Source: Polaromonas sp. AET17H-212
GTDB lineage: Bacteria; Pseudomonadota; Gammaproteobacteria; Burkholderiales; Burkholderiaceae_C
Length of the DNA stretch: 64,000 nt
Direction of reading: 5' to 3'
Assembly (NCBI RefSeq): GCF_002379085.1
Contig: NZ_NBZW01000006.1
Coordinates: 95,533 to 159,532 of the forward strand
The stretch's first letter is position 1; each line of letters opens with the position of its first letter. The notes below the pieces were generated by a model, which saw only the letters and a list, made by a program, of their open reading frames with translations, was not told the DNA's origin and made no database searches. Both the position numbers and the translations under genes were made by a program. Below are positions 16,747 through 28,058 of the stretch, in pieces.

Positions 16747-17247
16747 TTACTGAAGCGTTTCCTTGACCAAGGCCGGTAGAGGCAGCGGCATCACCTCGAT
16801 GCCCTCTTCCAGCAGCTCGACCGCTTCGGCGCGGCTGGCCTGCCCGCGGATGCTGCGCTGCTCGGCGTCGCCGTAATGCATGGCACGGGCCTCGTCGGCG
16901 AAGCGTTCGCCCACGTCCTCGGTGTTGGCCATCACGTGGCGCAAGGCCTTCAGGAACTCGGCCTGCACGGCCGGGCTGCCGGCGGCAGCCATCACCTCAT
17001 GCACCGGGCTGCCGGCCGGCGCGGCCGCAGGCACGGACAGTTCACGCGAAGATGAAGCCACTGCCGGCTCCGCGCCCGTGGCGCCCAGATTGAGCCGGGG
17101 CGCGCTCGGCATTTTCCGCACGGCCGGGTCGGCGCACAGCGGGCAGGTCACCAGGCCGCGGGCCAGCTGGCCCTGAAAGTCATCTTCCGACGCAAACCAG
17201 CCTTCAAAGGCGTGCTGGTGCGAACACTGGAGGTTGAGGACTTTCAT
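16747..17247 (-). CDS. DUF1178 family protein
   Basis: 166 residues. The N-terminus MKVLNLQCSHQHAFEGWF with Cys8 and the TCPLC pair (Cys35, Cys38) resembles a small zinc ribbon and is diagnostic of DUF1178. The middle is Ala/Pro-rich and the C-terminal half (ALRHVMANTEDVGERFADEARAMHYG, read as ALRHVMANTEDVG and ERFADEARAMHYG) is the conserved helix pair. The function is unknown. It starts 10 bases after the Nudix gene and is the last member of the long nuo transcript. Confidence 0.9.
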   Translation of the reverse strand: MKVLNLQCSHQHAFEGWFASEDDFQGQLARGLVTCPLCADPAVRKMPSAPRLNLGATGAEPAVASSSRELSVPAAAPAGSPVHEVMAAAGSPAVQAEFLKALRHVMANTEDVGERFADEARAMHYGDAEQRSIRGQASRAEAVELLEEGIEVMPLPLPALVKETLQ

Positions 17248-17257
17248 GCGCTGATTA

Positions 17258-17878
17258 TCAGGCCCCGGCGCGGGAAGCGCCGGTCTGCCAGTCCAGCGAC
17301 CATGCGCCCGACAGGACGTTTTGCAGCCACAGCGCGCCCGTCAGCGTCTTGCCGTCGGTGACACGGCCGTCGCGGCACCACTGCAGCAACTCGGCCGGCG
17401 TGGCCGTGAACACGTCGAGAAACTCGCCCGCGTCGAGCTTGCGCTCCCCGAGGGTCAGGTCCCTGGCAAACCAGATATCGATGAACTCGGTCGAGTAGGA
17501 AATCACCGGGTGCATGACACCGGCATGGGCCCAGGACGCCGCGCTGTAACCGGTTTCCTCGCGCAGCTCGCGCTGCGCACAGGCCAGCGCTTGCTCGCCG
17601 GCATCGAGCTTGCCGGCCGGAAACTCCAGCATCACGGCCTGGACCGGGTAGCGGTATTGCCGCTCCAGCACCAGGCGGCCGTCGCCGAGCTGGGCAATGA
17701 CCATGACCGCCCCGGGATGACGCACATATTCGCGTGAGACTTCGCGCCCGTCCGGCAGGCGGACCGTGTCGCGGAAAGCGTGGAGGAAGTGGCCGTGCAG
17801 CAGTTCCTGGCTGTCGACCTTGTGCTCGATCAGATGGCTGTCGGCCGGACCAGGGGGTTCTGCGGGATGCTCAGGCAT
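17258..17878 (-). CDS. nudF: ADP-ribose pyrophosphatase-type Nudix hydrolase
   Basis: 206 residues. The Nudix box runs from Gly89 to about residue 111 (GKLDAGEQ, then QRELREETG) with the metal-binding Glu residues 104, 107 and 108. VLERQYRYPV before the box and the length fit the NudF branch that hydrolyses ADP-ribose to AMP and ribose 5-phosphate. Start ATG 17878 was chosen because upstream codons belong to DUF2818 in another frame. It follows the DUF2818 gene by 26 bases and precedes DUF1178 by 10, so it is part of the nuo transcription unit. The symbol is by family and not proven. Confidence 0.88.
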   Translation of the reverse strand: MPEHPAEPPGPADSHLIEHKVDSQELLHGHFLHAFRDTVRLPDGREVSREYVRHPGAVMVIAQLGDGRLVLERQYRYPVQAVMLEFPAGKLDAGEQALACAQRELREETGYSAASWAHAGVMHPVISYSTEFIDIWFARDLTLGERKLDAGEFLDVFTATPAELLQWCRDGRVTDGKTLTGALWLQNVLSGAWSLDWQTGASRAGA

Positions 17879-17904
17879 GGCGGAGGACCGGGCGGGGACC
17901 GCGC

Positions 17905-18204
17905 TCAACGATGTTTGAACAGGTAACGAAACACAAAGCCCGGAAAGGCGAAGGTGATGAACAGCGTGGCCGTGATCGCATAGAACTCCCAGCCCTGCGG
18001 CGCGATCTGGCCGGCGCGCTGCTCCAGCAGCAGGGCGATACCGCCCACCACGACGTACCAGAACACCATTTCGGCAACACGCACCGCCAGATTCTTGGGG
18101 CTCTTCAGCCGGTACACCAGCAGCACGCGGTTGCTGATGAACGGCAGGTTGGCGGCCAGCAGGGCCAGCGCCACCACCAACCATATCGAGACAGTCTGGT
18201 TCAT
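17905..18204 (-). CDS. DUF2818 small membrane protein downstream of nuoN
   Basis: 99 residues with three hydrophobic segments (about 5-22, 46-65, 75-92) and a basic middle loop [12 protein letters not shown]. Its ATG overlaps the nuoN stop codon by 4 bases, so it is translationally coupled with complex I. DUF2818 is found almost only behind nuoN in betaproteobacteria, suggesting an accessory or assembly role in NADH dehydrogenase; no function is known. Confidence 0.9.
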   Translation of the reverse strand: MNQTVSIWLVVALALLAANLPFISNRVLLVYRLKSPKNLAVRVAEMVFWYVVVGGIALLLEQRAGQIAPQGWEFYAITATLFITFAFPGFVFRYLFKHR

Positions 18205-19703
18205 GCGCCGAGGGACTTCACAACGCTGGCGATCGCCTGCTGGCACAGCGTCATCAGGCCGCCGGGCATGACACCCAGCAGCAGCACCAGCGCACCGTTG
18301 ATGGACAGCACCACGCGGGCATCGGCCGGGGCCAGGATGGCCGTGGGCATGCCGACGTTGGGCGCGTCAAAATACATCACCTTGACGATACGCAGGTAAT
18401 AGAAGGCGCCGACCAGCGACATCAGCACCGCAAAAACCGCCAGCACGAGGTAGCTGGTCTGCTGCGAGGACAGCAGGGCCTGCAACACGCCGAGCTTGGC
18501 GTAGAAGCCAACCACAGGCGGCACGCCGGCCAGCGAGAACATGCTGATGGCCATGATGCCGGCAAACAGCGGGCTGCGCTGGTTCAGGCCGGCCAGGTCG
18601 GTGATTTCCTCGGACTCGTGGCCAGCACGCGCCAGCAGCAGGATGATGCCGAACACCGCGAGTGTGGTCAGCACATAGGTGATGGCGTAGAACATGGCCG
18701 CGCCGTAGGCGTACTCGGCATTGAGCGGCCTGCCGGGAACCACCGCGGCCAGCAGCGCCAGCAGCAGGAAGCCCATTTGCGAGATGGTGGAGAACGCCAG
18801 CATGCGCTTGAGGTTGGTCTGCGCCACCGCCGCCAGATTGCCCACCAGCAGCGAACCGATGGCCATCAGCGCCAGCATCTGCTGCCAGTCGATGGCCAGC
18901 GGCAGCAGGCCCTGCACCAGCAGGCGGATGCAGATGGCAAAGGCGGCAAACTGCGGCGCCGCACCGATCAGCAGCGTGATCGCCGTGGGCGCGCCCTGGT
19001 AAACGTCGGGCAGCCACATGTGAAACGGCACGGCGCCCAGCTTGAAGGCCAGGCCGGCCACGATGAACACCAGGCCGAACACCAGCACCTGGTGGTTCAC
19101 CTGGCGGCTGGCAATGGCCCGGTACACCTCGTTGACGTCCAGCGAGCCGGTGGCACCGTACATCATGGACAGGCCGTACAGCAGGAAACCCGAGGCCATG
19201 GCGCTGAGCACAAAGTATTTCATCGCAGCTTCGGTGGCCGTTGCGTTGTCACGGCGCAGCGCCACCAGGGCGTAGCTGGACAGCGTCATCAGTTCCAGGC
19301 CCATGTAGAGCACCAGGAAGTTGTTGCCGGAGATCATCACGAAGATGCCCAGCAGCGCAAACATGCCCAGCGTGAACAGCTCGCCGCCGCGCAGCATGTC
19401 GCGGTCTGCCGCATACCCGCGCCCGTACACCAAGGTGACCATCATCGCAATCGAGGCGAAACACTTGAGCCAGTTGCCCATGGGGTCGCTCACAACCATG
19501 TTGCCGAAGCCGTAGAACGTGTTGCCCTTGACGGCGTACACCGCCTCCAGTGCCGCCACGGCAGCCAGCGTCAGCAGGGTCAGCACATAAGTCAGGGTGC
19601 GCTGCGGACTTTTCACGCCGAGGTCGACCAGCGCGATCACGCAGGCCATGACCAGGAGCACGATTTCCGGGTACACCGATAGCCAACTGAGTTTGTCAAT
19701 CAT
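18201..19703 (-). CDS. nuoN: NADH-quinone oxidoreductase subunit N
   Basis: 500 residues, fourteen membrane helices. One of the three antiporter-like subunits of the complex I membrane arm that pump protons. Seen are the proton-transfer signature around [15 protein letters not shown] with its key Glu (about 134-148), and [19 protein letters not shown] (about 221-239) with the conserved Lys. It is the last nuo gene, 22 bases after nuoM and overlapping the DUF2818 gene. Confidence 0.97.
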   Translation of the reverse strand: MIDKLSWLSVYPEIVLLVMACVIALVDLGVKSPQRTLTYVLTLLTLAAVAALEAVYAVKGNTFYGFGNMVVSDPMGNWLKCFASIAMMVTLVYGRGYAADRDMLRGGELFTLGMFALLGIFVMISGNNFLVLYMGLELMTLSSYALVALRRDNATATEAAMKYFVLSAMASGFLLYGLSMMYGATGSLDVNEVYRAIASRQVNHQVLVFGLVFIVAGLAFKLGAVPFHMWLPDVYQGAPTAITLLIGAAPQFAAFAICIRLLVQGLLPLAIDWQQMLALMAIGSLLVGNLAAVAQTNLKRMLAFSTISQMGFLLLALLAAVVPGRPLNAEYAYGAAMFYAITYVLTTLAVFGIILLLARAGHESEEITDLAGLNQRSPLFAGIMAISMFSLAGVPPVVGFYAKLGVLQALLSSQQTSYLVLAVFAVLMSLVGAFYYLRIVKVMYFDAPNVGMPTAILAPADARVVLSINGALVLLLGVMPGGLMTLCQQAIASVVKSLGA

Positions 19704-19725
19704 CTGGATTCTTTGAAATGGTTGC

Positions 19726-21201
19726 TTATTGCAGTTTGGAGGCCGCGACGTGTTTCAGCAGGTCGATGACCGAACTGTCCATCACATCGGTGAAGGGCTT
19801 GGGATAGACACCCATGAACAACACGGCAATGGCCAGCAGGGCCAGCATCAGGAACTCACGGCTGTTGATGTCGGCCAGGCCCTTGACATCGTCGTTGGCG
19901 ACCGGTCCGAGGTAGACGCGCTTGAACATCCACAGCGTGTAGGCCGCGCCGAAAATCAGCGCCGACGCGGCGGCCGCGCCAATCCAGAAGTTGAACTTGA
20001 CCGCGCCCAGGATGACCATCCACTCGCCGACAAATCCGGCGGTGGCCGGCAGGCCGCAATTGGCCATCGCAAACAGCAGCGCAAAGGCCGTGAACTTGGG
20101 CATGGTGTTGACCACGCCGCCGTAACTGGCGATCTCGCGCGAATGCACGCGGTCGTACAACACGCCGATGCACAGGAACATGGCGGCCGAGACAAAACCG
20201 TGCGCAATCATCTGCACAATGCCGCCGGACACGCCGATGTCGTTGAAGATGAAAAAGCCCAGGGTGACAAAACCCATGTGCGCCACCGACGAATAGGCCA
20301 CCAGCTTCTTCATGTCCCGTTGGACCATGGCCACCAGGCCAACGTAAATCACGGCGATCAGCGACAGGGCAATCATGAGCCCGGCCCATTCGCGCGCGGC
20401 GTCGGGCGCAATCGGCAGCGAAAACCGCAGAAAGCCGTAGGCGCCGAGCTTGAGCATGATGGCGGCCAGCACGGCCGAGCCGCCGGTGGGCGCCTCGACG
20501 TGCACGTCGGGCAGCCATGTGTGAACCGGCCACATCGGCACCTTCACGGCGAACGCGGCCAGGAAGGCGAAGAACAGCAGCGTCTGCGCGGTGGCGCCCA
20601 GGGGCAGCTTGTACCAGACGGCCAGGTCAAAACTGCCGCCCGACTTGACGTACAGGAAAATCAGCGCGATCAGCATCAGCAGTGAGCCGAGCAGCGTGTA
20701 CAGGAAGAACTTGAAGGCCGCGTAGATTTTTCTCGGCCCGCCCCAGACGCCGATGATCAGGTACATCGGGATCAGCGTGGCTTCGAAGAACACATAAAAC
20801 AGCATGCCGTCGAGCGCCGCGAAGACACCGATCATCAGGCCGCTGAGGATCAGGAAGGCGGCCATGTACTGGTTGACGCGGCTGGTGATCGACTCCCAGC
20901 TTGCGATGATGACGACCACGTTGATGAAGGCCGTCAGCAACACAAACCACAGCGAGATGCCGTCCACGCCGAGGTGGTAATTGACATTGAAACGCGCGAT
21001 CCACGGGGCCTTCTCGACAAACTGCATGGCCGACGTGCCGACTTCAAAACCGCCGTAAAGAGGAAGCGTCACAAGGAAACTGACGATGGCACCGACCAGT
21101 GCGATCCAGCGCACGCTGCGCGCCTGGTCGTCACGTCCGAGGGCCAGCAGGATGACGCCGAAAAAGATCGGCGTCCAGATGGCAAGGCTCAACAATCCCA
21201 T
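19726..21201 (-). CDS. nuoM: NADH-quinone oxidoreductase subunit M
   Basis: 491 residues, antiporter-like proton-pumping subunit. The conserved Glu lies in [16 protein letters not shown] (about 135-150), and the lysine-bearing loop in [21 protein letters not shown] (read as [15 protein letters not shown], about 218-232) is intact. The length is normal. It lies 21 bases after nuoL and 22 before nuoN. Confidence 0.97.
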   Translation of the reverse strand: MGLLSLAIWTPIFFGVILLALGRDDQARSVRWIALVGAIVSFLVTLPLYGGFEVGTSAMQFVEKAPWIARFNVNYHLGVDGISLWFVLLTAFINVVVIIASWESITSRVNQYMAAFLILSGLMIGVFAALDGMLFYVFFEATLIPMYLIIGVWGGPRKIYAAFKFFLYTLLGSLLMLIALIFLYVKSGGSFDLAVWYKLPLGATAQTLLFFAFLAAFAVKVPMWPVHTWLPDVHVEAPTGGSAVLAAIMLKLGAYGFLRFSLPIAPDAAREWAGLMIALSLIAVIYVGLVAMVQRDMKKLVAYSSVAHMGFVTLGFFIFNDIGVSGGIVQMIAHGFVSAAMFLCIGVLYDRVHSREIASYGGVVNTMPKFTAFALLFAMANCGLPATAGFVGEWMVILGAVKFNFWIGAAAASALIFGAAYTLWMFKRVYLGPVANDDVKGLADINSREFLMLALLAIAVLFMGVYPKPFTDVMDSSVIDLLKHVAASKLQ

Positions 21202-21222
21202 TTTTATTATTCCTCTTGTCGC

Positions 21223-23268
21223 TTATTTGCTGAGCAGTTCTTTGATCATCGGCCAGGTCGAGAAATAACTGACCAGAATGAAAATACCGACGATCATGGC
21301 CAGCGCGTAGTGGTAGATGTAGCCGGTCTGCACCTTGCGCACCACACCCGACACCCAGCCAACCAGCTTCCAGGAGCCGTTGACCAGCGCGCCGTCGATC
21401 AGCTTCTCGTCGCCGCCCTTCCACAGGCCGATGCCCAGGCCGCGCGCACCGCGTGCGAGAACGTTCTCGTTGAACCAGTCCATGTAGTACTTGTTCTCGA
21501 GCAGCGTGTAGAGGGGTTCGACGCGGCGCTTGATGGCCGCCGGCAGGGCCGGGTTGACCATGTACATGTAATAAGCTGAGGCGACGCCCGCAAGTGCCAG
21601 CCAGAACGGCGCGGTCGTGAGGCCGTGCAGGGCCATCTGGGCCGGACCGTGGAACATTTTTGCCAGTTCGGCCATGGCCGGGTGTTTGGCCGCGTTGACG
21701 ATGATGGCGTCTTTCAGGAAGTCGCCGAACAGCATGGCGTCGATGCTCATGAAACCGATCACCACCGAGGGAATGGCCAGCAGGACCAGCGGCGCGGTCA
21801 CCACCCAGGGCGACTCGTGCGGCACATGGGCGCCATGGTGCGCATCATGGCCATGGTGGTCGTCGTGGTGCGCATCGGGGTTCTGGTCAAAACGCTCCTT
21901 GCCGTGGAACACCAGGAAATACATGCGGAAGGAATAAAAGGCCGTCACAAACACACCGGCAAGCACCGCGAAGTGCGCAAAGCCGGCGCCCGGCAGGTTG
22001 CTGAAATGCACCGCTTCGATGATGCTGTCTTTCGAATAGAACCCGGCAAACAGCGGGGTGCCGATCAGCGCCAGGGAACCGAGCAGCGCCGTGATCCAGG
22101 TGATGGGCATGTACTTGCGCAGCCCGCCCATCCAGCGGATGTCCTGGTTGTGGTGCACCCCCATGATGACGGAACCCGCCGCCAGGAACAGCAGCGCCTT
22201 GAAGAAGGCGTGGGTCATCAGGTGAAAAACGGCGACCGAGTAGGCCGAGGCGCCGAGCGCCACCGTCATGTAGCCCAGCTGGGACAGCGTGGAATAGGCC
22301 ACGACGCGCTTGATGTCGTTCTGGATGATGCCCAGGAAACCCATGAACAGGGCCGTGATGGCGCCGATCACCATGATGAAGCTCAGCGCGGTGTCGCTGA
22401 GTTCGAACAGCGGCGACATGCGGGCCACCATGAAGATGCCGGCCGTGACCATGGTAGCGGCGTGGATCAGTGCGGAAATGGGCGTCGGGCCTTCCATGGA
22501 GTCTGGCAGCCAGACATGCAGCGGGAACTGGGCCGACTTGCCCATGGCACCGATGAACAGGCAGATGCAGATCACGGTGATCAGCATCCAGTCGGTGCCG
22601 GGGAAGCCGAGCTTGGCGATGTCGCCCGACTTGGCGAACACCTCGGAGTAGTTGAGCGAGCCGGCGTAGGCCGCGAGCAGGCCAATGCCGAGGATGAAAC
22701 CGAAATCACCGACCCGGTTGACCAGGAAAGCCTTCATGTTGGCGAAGATGGCGGTCGGCTTGTTGAACCAGAACCCGATCAGCAGGTAGGACACCAGGCC
22801 CACGGCCTCCCAGCCGAAGAACAGTTGCAGCAGGTTGTTGCTCATCACCAGCATCAGCATGGAGAAGGTGAACAGCGAGATGTAGGCAAAAAAGCGGTTG
22901 TAGCCTTCGTCTTCTTCCATGTAGCCGATGGTGTAGATGTGCACCATCAGCGAGACAAAGGTCACGACACACATCATCATGGCGGTCAGGCCGTCCACGA
23001 GGAAGCCGATTTCCATCTTCAGGCCACCCACGACCATCCAGGTGTAAAGCGTTTCATTGAAACGCGCACCGTCGATGGCGACACTCTTGAGTGTCATGGC
23101 CGAGATGATGAAGGCCACCAGCACGCCGACGATGGTCAGCGTGTGCGACAGGCGGCGGCCTATCCAGTTGCCACCGAAGGTGGTGCCGAAAATACCGGCC
23201 AGCAGCGAGCCTGCCAGGGGTGCCAGGGGAACGGCCAGCAGGGTGGCGGCGGAGAGGGTCTGACTCAT
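21223..23268 (-). CDS. nuoL: NADH-quinone oxidoreductase subunit L
   Basis: 681 residues, the largest antiporter-like subunit, with the C-terminal lateral helix (about 590-670) that runs along the membrane arm. The core motif FFGWEAVGLVSYLLIGFW holds the key Glu, and KSAQFPLHVWLPDSMEGPTP the key Lys. A His/Asp-rich loop (about 460-485, DAHHDDHHGHDAHHG) follows the central helices; this is common in betaproteobacterial NuoL and may bind metal. It lies 7 bases after nuoK. Confidence 0.97.
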   Translation of the reverse strand: MSQTLSAATLLAVPLAPLAGSLLAGIFGTTFGGNWIGRRLSHTLTIVGVLVAFIISAMTLKSVAIDGARFNETLYTWMVVGGLKMEIGFLVDGLTAMMMCVVTFVSLMVHIYTIGYMEEDEGYNRFFAYISLFTFSMLMLVMSNNLLQLFFGWEAVGLVSYLLIGFWFNKPTAIFANMKAFLVNRVGDFGFILGIGLLAAYAGSLNYSEVFAKSGDIAKLGFPGTDWMLITVICICLFIGAMGKSAQFPLHVWLPDSMEGPTPISALIHAATMVTAGIFMVARMSPLFELSDTALSFIMVIGAITALFMGFLGIIQNDIKRVVAYSTLSQLGYMTVALGASAYSVAVFHLMTHAFFKALLFLAAGSVIMGVHHNQDIRWMGGLRKYMPITWITALLGSLALIGTPLFAGFYSKDSIIEAVHFSNLPGAGFAHFAVLAGVFVTAFYSFRMYFLVFHGKERFDQNPDAHHDDHHGHDAHHGAHVPHESPWVVTAPLVLLAIPSVVIGFMSIDAMLFGDFLKDAIIVNAAKHPAMAELAKMFHGPAQMALHGLTTAPFWLALAGVASAYYMYMVNPALPAAIKRRVEPLYTLLENKYYMDWFNENVLARGARGLGIGLWKGGDEKLIDGALVNGSWKLVGWVSGVVRKVQTGYIYHYALAMIVGIFILVSYFSTWPMIKELLSK

Positions 23269-23275
23269 GTTGTTG

Positions 23276-23584
23276 TTAACCCTTGAGCGTGTTGAGTTCG
23301 TCCACGTTGATGCTGGCCTTGTTGCGGAACAGCAAAACGAGAATGGCCAGGCCGATGGCCGATTCGGCGGCTGCGACGGTCAGGATGAAAAACACGAACA
23401 CCTGGCCGGCCAAGTCGTTGAGGTAGTACGAGAAAGCCACGAAGTTCATGTTGACGGCCAGCAGCATGAGCTCGATCGCCATCAGGATGATGATCAGGTT
23501 TTTCCGGTTCAGGAAAATGCCGATGACCGACAGCGCAAACAGCATCGCGCCCAGTGTCAGGAAGTGTCCCAGCGTGAGCATCAT
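23276..23584 (-). CDS. nuoK: NADH-quinone oxidoreductase subunit K
   Basis: 102 residues with three membrane helices. [22 protein letters not shown] (read as [14 protein letters not shown], about 33-46) includes the buried Glu of the E-channel, and [18 protein letters not shown] holds the second conserved Glu. Two ATG codons are adjacent; the first (23584) is preferred because GGAGG lies 7 bases upstream and it overlaps the nuoJ stop by 4 bases. Starting at 23581 would give 101 residues. Confidence 0.95.
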   Translation of the reverse strand: MMLTLGHFLTLGAMLFALSVIGIFLNRKNLIIILMAIELMLLAVNMNFVAFSYYLNDLAGQVFVFFILTVAAAESAIGLAILVLLFRNKASINVDELNTLKG

Positions 23585-24225
23585 GCTTTTTCCTCCGGTG
23601 CGACAACCACAGGGGCCGCCTGTGTCGCCTTGATCTTGACCAGGCTGACGCGATCGCCGCGCTTGACGCGGATCTGGTCGGCCGGGTTGGTGCTTTTGGA
23701 ATCCTTGCGCGCGCGCAGGGTCAGCGCAATGGCAGCAATGATGGCCACCAGCAGAATCACTGCCGCGATTTCGAGCGGATACAGGTACTCGGAATACAGC
23801 AACTTGCCGATCTCTTTGGTGTTCGAATACTGCGCGGCGGCCTGCCCTGCCACCACGGCCGACTTGGGCGCCTCGCTCAGGCGGAAACCGCCCATCAGCA
23901 CGGCAGACATTTCCAGTGCAATCAGCGCGCCGACGCTGGCAGCCAGCGGAAAGTGTTTCCAGAAACCCTTGCGCACCCCTTCCATGTTGATGTCCAGCAT
24001 CATCACGACAAAGAGGAACAGCACCATCACGGCGCCGACATACACCAGCACCAGCGTGATGGCCAGGAATTCGGCCTTGAGCAGAATCCACAGGGCCGAC
24101 GCCTGGAAGAAGGCCAGCACCAGGTACAGGGCGGCATGCACGGGATTGCGCGCCGTGATCACCCGGAATGCGGCAAACAGCAGCACCAGGGCGAAGAGAT
24201 AAAAGAGACCTGTTTTAGCGTCCAT
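23581..24225 (-). CDS. nuoJ: NADH-quinone oxidoreductase subunit J
   Basis: 214 residues, five membrane helices. The first part [23 protein letters not shown] and [18 protein letters not shown] (the region with the pi-bulge in helix 3) are diagnostic (each quoted in part: [33 protein letters not shown]). The C-terminal tail after the last helix is long and charged ([20 protein letters not shown]), ending about 30 residues later. It is 41 bases after nuoI and overlaps nuoK. Confidence 0.96.
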   Translation of the reverse strand: MDAKTGLFYLFALVLLFAAFRVITARNPVHAALYLVLAFFQASALWILLKAEFLAITLVLVYVGAVMVLFLFVVMMLDINMEGVRKGFWKHFPLAASVGALIALEMSAVLMGGFRLSEAPKSAVVAGQAAAQYSNTKEIGKLLYSEYLYPLEIAAVILLVAIIAAIALTLRARKDSKSTNPADQIRVKRGDRVSLVKIKATQAAPVVVAPEEKA

Positions 24226-24266
24226 GTTCTGCGAATCTTTCTTGAGCCAACGACCGGGGAGTGGTG

Positions 24267-24764
24267 TCAGCGGTACTTGGCATCCGCGGCGCGGCTGGCA
24301 GCGATTTCTTTTTCGTAACGGTCACCGACAGCCAGCAGCATGTCCTTGGTGAAATACAGGTCACCGCGTTTTTCGCCGTGGTATTCGAAGATGTGGGTCT
24401 CGACGATGGAGTCCACCGGGCAGCTTTCCTCGCAGAAGCCGCAGAAGATGCACTTGGTCAGGTCGATGTCGTAACGCGAGGTGCGGCGGCTGCCGTCTTC
24501 GCGCACATCCGATTCGATCGTGATGGCCATCGCCGGGCAGACGGCCTCGCACAGCTTGCAGGCAATGCAGCGCTCTTCGCCGTTTTCATAACGGCGCAGC
24601 GCATGCAGGCCGCGAAAACGCGGACTCAGCGGCGTCTTTTCTTCCGGAAACTGGATCGTGATCTTGCGCTTGAACATGTACTTGCCGGTCAGGGCCATGC
24701 CCTTGAACAGCTCGGTCAGCATGAAGCTGGATATGAAGTCTTTGACAGAGGCAACTGCACTCAT
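24267..24764 (-). CDS. nuoI: NADH-quinone oxidoreductase subunit I (two [4Fe-4S] clusters)
   Basis: 165 residues. Carries clusters N6a and N6b: Cys66, Cys69, Cys72 with Cys115, and Cys105, Cys108, Cys111 with Cys76, in [12 protein letters not shown] and [12 protein letters not shown]. An N-terminal amphipathic helix ([20 protein letters not shown]) rests on the membrane. It passes electrons from NuoG to NuoB. The spacer to nuoH (24765-24813) contains a partial copy of the GC-rich repeat. Confidence 0.97.
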   Translation of the reverse strand: MSAVASVKDFISSFMLTELFKGMALTGKYMFKRKITIQFPEEKTPLSPRFRGLHALRRYENGEERCIACKLCEAVCPAMAITIESDVREDGSRRTSRYDIDLTKCIFCGFCEESCPVDSIVETHIFEYHGEKRGDLYFTKDMLLAVGDRYEKEIAASRAADAKYR

Positions 24765-24778
24765 GATGATTTCCTGAG

Positions 24779-24812
24779 AGCTAGGCTAAGTGAGCGAACG
24801 TGGGGGCTCATA
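24779..24812 (-). repeat. GC-rich dispersed repeat, partial copy within nuo operon
   Basis: Read on the minus strand it starts GAGCCCCCACGTTCGCTCAC and ends near TAGCTCTC, matching the first 30 bases of the copy at 16629. It lies in the nuoH-nuoI spacer, in the direction of nuo transcription. The hairpin-forming right half is missing, so it should not stop transcription. Confidence 0.6.
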
Positions 24813-24813
24813 T

Positions 24814-25893
24814 TCATTTCCAGAGGCTGTACGGGGTCTGCATCCAGGCCCCGATGACCACCAGCCAGACCAGGGTCACAGGAATGAAAATCTTCCAGCC
24901 CAGACGCATGATCTGGTCATAACGGAAGCGCGGGAAGGTGGCGCGCACCCACAGGAACAGGGTGACCACCACAAAGGTCTTCAGGCCCAGCCAGATCCAG
25001 CCCGGCACCCAGTTGAAAAGCGCACTGTCGATCGGCGACAACCAGCCGCCGAGGAACAGGATCACGGTCAGGATGGACACCAGAATCATGTTGGCGTATT
25101 CGGCTAGGAAGAACATGGCGAAGGCCATGCCCGAGTACTCGACCATGTGGCCGGCCACGATTTCCGACTCGCCCTCGACCACGTCAAACGGGTGGCGGTT
25201 GGTTTCGGCCAGGCCGGCAATGAAAAACACCACAAAAATCGGCAGCAGCGGCAGCCAGTTCCAGGACAGGAAGTTCAGGCCTTTGCTGGCCGCCATGCCG
25301 ATGGACTGGCCCATCACGATGTCGGTCATGTTCAGGCTGGCCGAGACCATCAGCACCACCACCAGGCAAAAACCCATGGCGATTTCGTAGCTGACCATCT
25401 GCGCCGACGCCCGCATGGCGCCCAGGAAAGCGTATTTGGAGTTCGACGCCCAGCCGGCGATGATGACGCCGTACACCTCGAGCGAGGTGATGGCCATCAG
25501 GAACAGCAGGCCGGCGTTGATGTTGGCCAGCGCCACATCGGGCCCGAAAGGCACGACCGCCCAGGCCGCCAGCGCCGGCATGATGGTCATGATGGGGCCA
25601 AGCACAAACAGGCCCTTGCTGGCCGCCGTCGGAATGATGATTTCCTTGGTCAGCAGCTTGAGTGCGTCGGCAATCGGCTGCAACAGGCCAAAGGGGCCGA
25701 CACGGTTCGGGCCCAGGCGGATCTGGGTAAAACCGATCGCCTTGCGCTCCCACAGCGTGAGGTAGGCCACACAGCCCATCAGCGGCAGCAGCACCACGAC
25801 AATCTTGATCAGGGCCCAGAGCACCGGCCAGACCGTGCCGGGCCAGATGCCGCCCATCAACCCCTGGCCGAAGCCGAAAATCGCGTCAATCAT
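24814..25893 (-). CDS. nuoH: NADH-quinone oxidoreductase subunit H
   Basis: 359 residues, eight membrane helices, the subunit that forms the quinone-entry chamber with NuoB and NuoD. Conserved pieces are [20 protein letters not shown] (about 49-68), [16 protein letters not shown] and [20 protein letters not shown] (about 232-251) with its run of acidic residues. The ATG overlaps the nuoG stop by 4 bases. Confidence 0.97.
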   Translation of the reverse strand: MIDAIFGFGQGLMGGIWPGTVWPVLWALIKIVVVLLPLMGCVAYLTLWERKAIGFTQIRLGPNRVGPFGLLQPIADALKLLTKEIIIPTAASKGLFVLGPIMTIMPALAAWAVVPFGPDVALANINAGLLFLMAITSLEVYGVIIAGWASNSKYAFLGAMRASAQMVSYEIAMGFCLVVVLMVSASLNMTDIVMGQSIGMAASKGLNFLSWNWLPLLPIFVVFFIAGLAETNRHPFDVVEGESEIVAGHMVEYSGMAFAMFFLAEYANMILVSILTVILFLGGWLSPIDSALFNWVPGWIWLGLKTFVVVTLFLWVRATFPRFRYDQIMRLGWKIFIPVTLVWLVVIGAWMQTPYSLWK

Positions 25894-28031
25894 GCGGTGG
25901 CTCCTTCTACGTGCGCGGCCTGCCGCGCATCGGCCGTCAGCTGCAGCGAGGTGGCGCGCCTGACCAGGCTGTCGAGCTGGTAAATGCTGGCCACGGCAGG
26001 CGCCGCGCCGGCCGCCGTCAGTTGGACCGCCGCCTGCGTTGTATTGCCAAGCCGCTGCGCCGGCACCATCGCACCGTCGGCACCGGGAATCTGCCCGAGC
26101 ACATCCTGCGCGGACTCGAAATCAAAGCCCGGCAGGCCGAGCAGGTTGGCCAGCACGCGCAGCACCTTCCAGGCGGGGCGTGTTTCACCGAGTGGCTTGA
26201 CCACGGCATGAAAGCTCTGCACGCGGCCTTCGGCGTTGACAAAGGTGCCGGGGGTTTCGGTGAACGGTGCAATCGGCAGCAACACGTCGCTGAAATCCAT
26301 GTTCGCCTTGAAGGGGCTCAGGGTCACCACCATGTGCGCGCTGTTCAGTGCGGCCTTGGCCGAAGCCCCGGCCGCCGAATCGAACTCGGGCTCGTTGTTG
26401 AGCAGAATGACGGCCTTGAGCTTGCCCGCCAGCATCTGGCCGGCATCCAGGCCCTTGCCCGCCGGGAGCGCACCAGCGAGCTGTGCGCCGACGGTGTTGG
26501 CCGCTTCCGTGAGGTAACCGACGGTCGCGCCGGTCTGCTCGCCGATCCAGTTGGCGAGGGCCAGCAGGCTGGCGGCGTTGGCATGGTGCGCGGCGGCATT
26601 GCCCAGCAGGATGGCCTTGCGCTCCCCGCCCTGCAGGGACTTGGCCACTGCCTTGGCGACGTCCGTGGCCTGGCCGGCGGCCGGCGCCGCAATACCCTTG
26701 TCCGCCGCAATCGCTGCGGCCACATCGGCCAGGGCCTGCGCCCAAGCGCCCGGCTCGGCCAGGACGGCGTTGGCCACCGGCATCGCCCAGGCGTCGGCCG
26801 AGGCCAGCTCCGCTACAGAAGTGATAGCACTCAGCGCACCACCCTTGCGGACAGACTGCCGAATTCGCTGGGCAAACAGCGGGTGGTCCTTGCGCAGGTT
26901 GGAGCCCACCACCAGCACACGCTGCAGATTGGTCAGTGACGCGATCGGGGTGCCCAGCCAGCGCACGGAGGTTGACGGCGCAAATTCAGCATGGCGCAGG
27001 CGGTAGTCGATGTTGTCGCTGCCCAGGCCGCGCATCAGCGAGGCGGCGAGGAACAGCTCTTCGAGCGTGCTGTGCGGGCTGGCCAGCGTGCCCACGCTGT
27101 CGGCACCGTGGTCGGCCTTGATCTGCTTGAGCCCGTTGGCGACATATTCAAGCGCGGTCTGCCAGTCCACGGCCTTCCACTGTCCGCCCTGCTTGAGCAT
27201 GGGGGTGGTCAGGCGCTCGTCGCTGTTCAGGGCTTCGTAGGAGAAACGGTCGCGGTCGGCAAGCCAGCATTCGTTGACGTCTTCGTTTTCGAGCGGCACG
27301 ACACGCATCACCCGGTTGTTCTTGACCTGGACAATCAGGTTGGCACCGGTCGAGTCGTGCGGGCTGACCGACTTGCGGCGCGACAACTCCCAGGTGCGGG
27401 CGCTGTAGCGGAAAGGTTTGCTGGTCAGCGCGCCCACCGGGCAGAGGTCGATCATGTTGCCCGACAGCTCGGAGTCCACCGACATGCCGACAAAGGTCTC
27501 GATCTCGGCGTGTTCCCCGCGGTGCGACATGCCCAGCTCCATCACGCCGGCAACTTCCTGGCCAAAACGCACGCAGCGCGTGCAGTGGATGCAGCGGCTC
27601 ATCTCTTCCATCGAGATCAGCGGGCCGACATCCTTGTGGAAAACCACGCGTTTTTCTTCCTCGTAGCGCGAACCGCTGCTGCCGTAGCCGACCGCCAGGT
27701 CCTGCAGCTGGCACTCGCCGCCCTGGTCGCAGATCGGGCAATCGAGCGGGTGGTTGATCAGCAGGAACTCCATCACGCCCTTCTGGGCCTTGATGGCTTT
27801 GTCGCTCTTGGTGTGCACGATCATGCCCTGCGTCACGGGCGTGGCGCAGGCCGGCATCGGCTTGGGCGCCTTTTCCACATCGACCAGGCACATGCGGCAG
27901 TTGGCCGCGATGCTGAGCTTCTTGTGGTAGCAGAAGTGCGGAATGTAGGTACCGGCTTTTTCGGCCGCATGCATCACCGTGCTGCCTTCGAGCACTTCCA
28001 CTGTCTGACCGTCGAGTTGGATTTCAACCAT
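25890..28031 (-). CDS. nuoG: NADH-quinone oxidoreductase subunit G
   Basis: 713 residues. The N-terminal ferredoxin-like domain binds [2Fe-2S] N1b (Cys34, Cys45, Cys48, Cys62), then the His/Cys and four-Cys clusters N4 and N5 ([10 protein letters not shown] near 98, CIHCTRC near 144). The rest is a molybdopterin-oxidoreductase-like domain without cofactor. The protein is shorter than enterobacterial NuoG (about 900), as usual in betaproteobacteria. In the molybdopterin-like part the codons for ITSVAELA at 26812-26828 form a GCTAC-N7-ATAGC palindrome, matching the dispersed repeat. It sits 27 bases after nuoF and overlaps nuoH. Confidence 0.96.
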   Translation of the reverse strand: MVEIQLDGQTVEVLEGSTVMHAAEKAGTYIPHFCYHKKLSIAANCRMCLVDVEKAPKPMPACATPVTQGMIVHTKSDKAIKAQKGVMEFLLINHPLDCPICDQGGECQLQDLAVGYGSSGSRYEEEKRVVFHKDVGPLISMEEMSRCIHCTRCVRFGQEVAGVMELGMSHRGEHAEIETFVGMSVDSELSGNMIDLCPVGALTSKPFRYSARTWELSRRKSVSPHDSTGANLIVQVKNNRVMRVVPLENEDVNECWLADRDRFSYEALNSDERLTTPMLKQGGQWKAVDWQTALEYVANGLKQIKADHGADSVGTLASPHSTLEELFLAASLMRGLGSDNIDYRLRHAEFAPSTSVRWLGTPIASLTNLQRVLVVGSNLRKDHPLFAQRIRQSVRKGGALSAITSVAELASADAWAMPVANAVLAEPGAWAQALADVAAAIAADKGIAAPAAGQATDVAKAVAKSLQGGERKAILLGNAAAHHANAASLLALANWIGEQTGATVGYLTEAANTVGAQLAGALPAGKGLDAGQMLAGKLKAVILLNNEPEFDSAAGASAKAALNSAHMVVTLSPFKANMDFSDVLLPIAPFTETPGTFVNAEGRVQSFHAVVKPLGETRPAWKVLRVLANLLGLPGFDFESAQDVLGQIPGADGAMVPAQRLGNTTQAAVQLTAAGAAPAVASIYQLDSLVRRATSLQLTADARQAAHVEGATA
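26812..26828 (+). repeat. GCTAC-N7-ATAGC palindrome inside nuoG
   Basis: GCTAC, AGAAGTG, ATAGC on the plus strand, the same geometry as the intergenic copies. It lies in the poorly conserved part of the molybdopterin-like domain of NuoG. Without the long leader, chance occurrence cannot be excluded. Confidence 0.4.
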
Positions 28032-28058
28032 GGTGATATTGCTTTGAGGGAGGCGCTG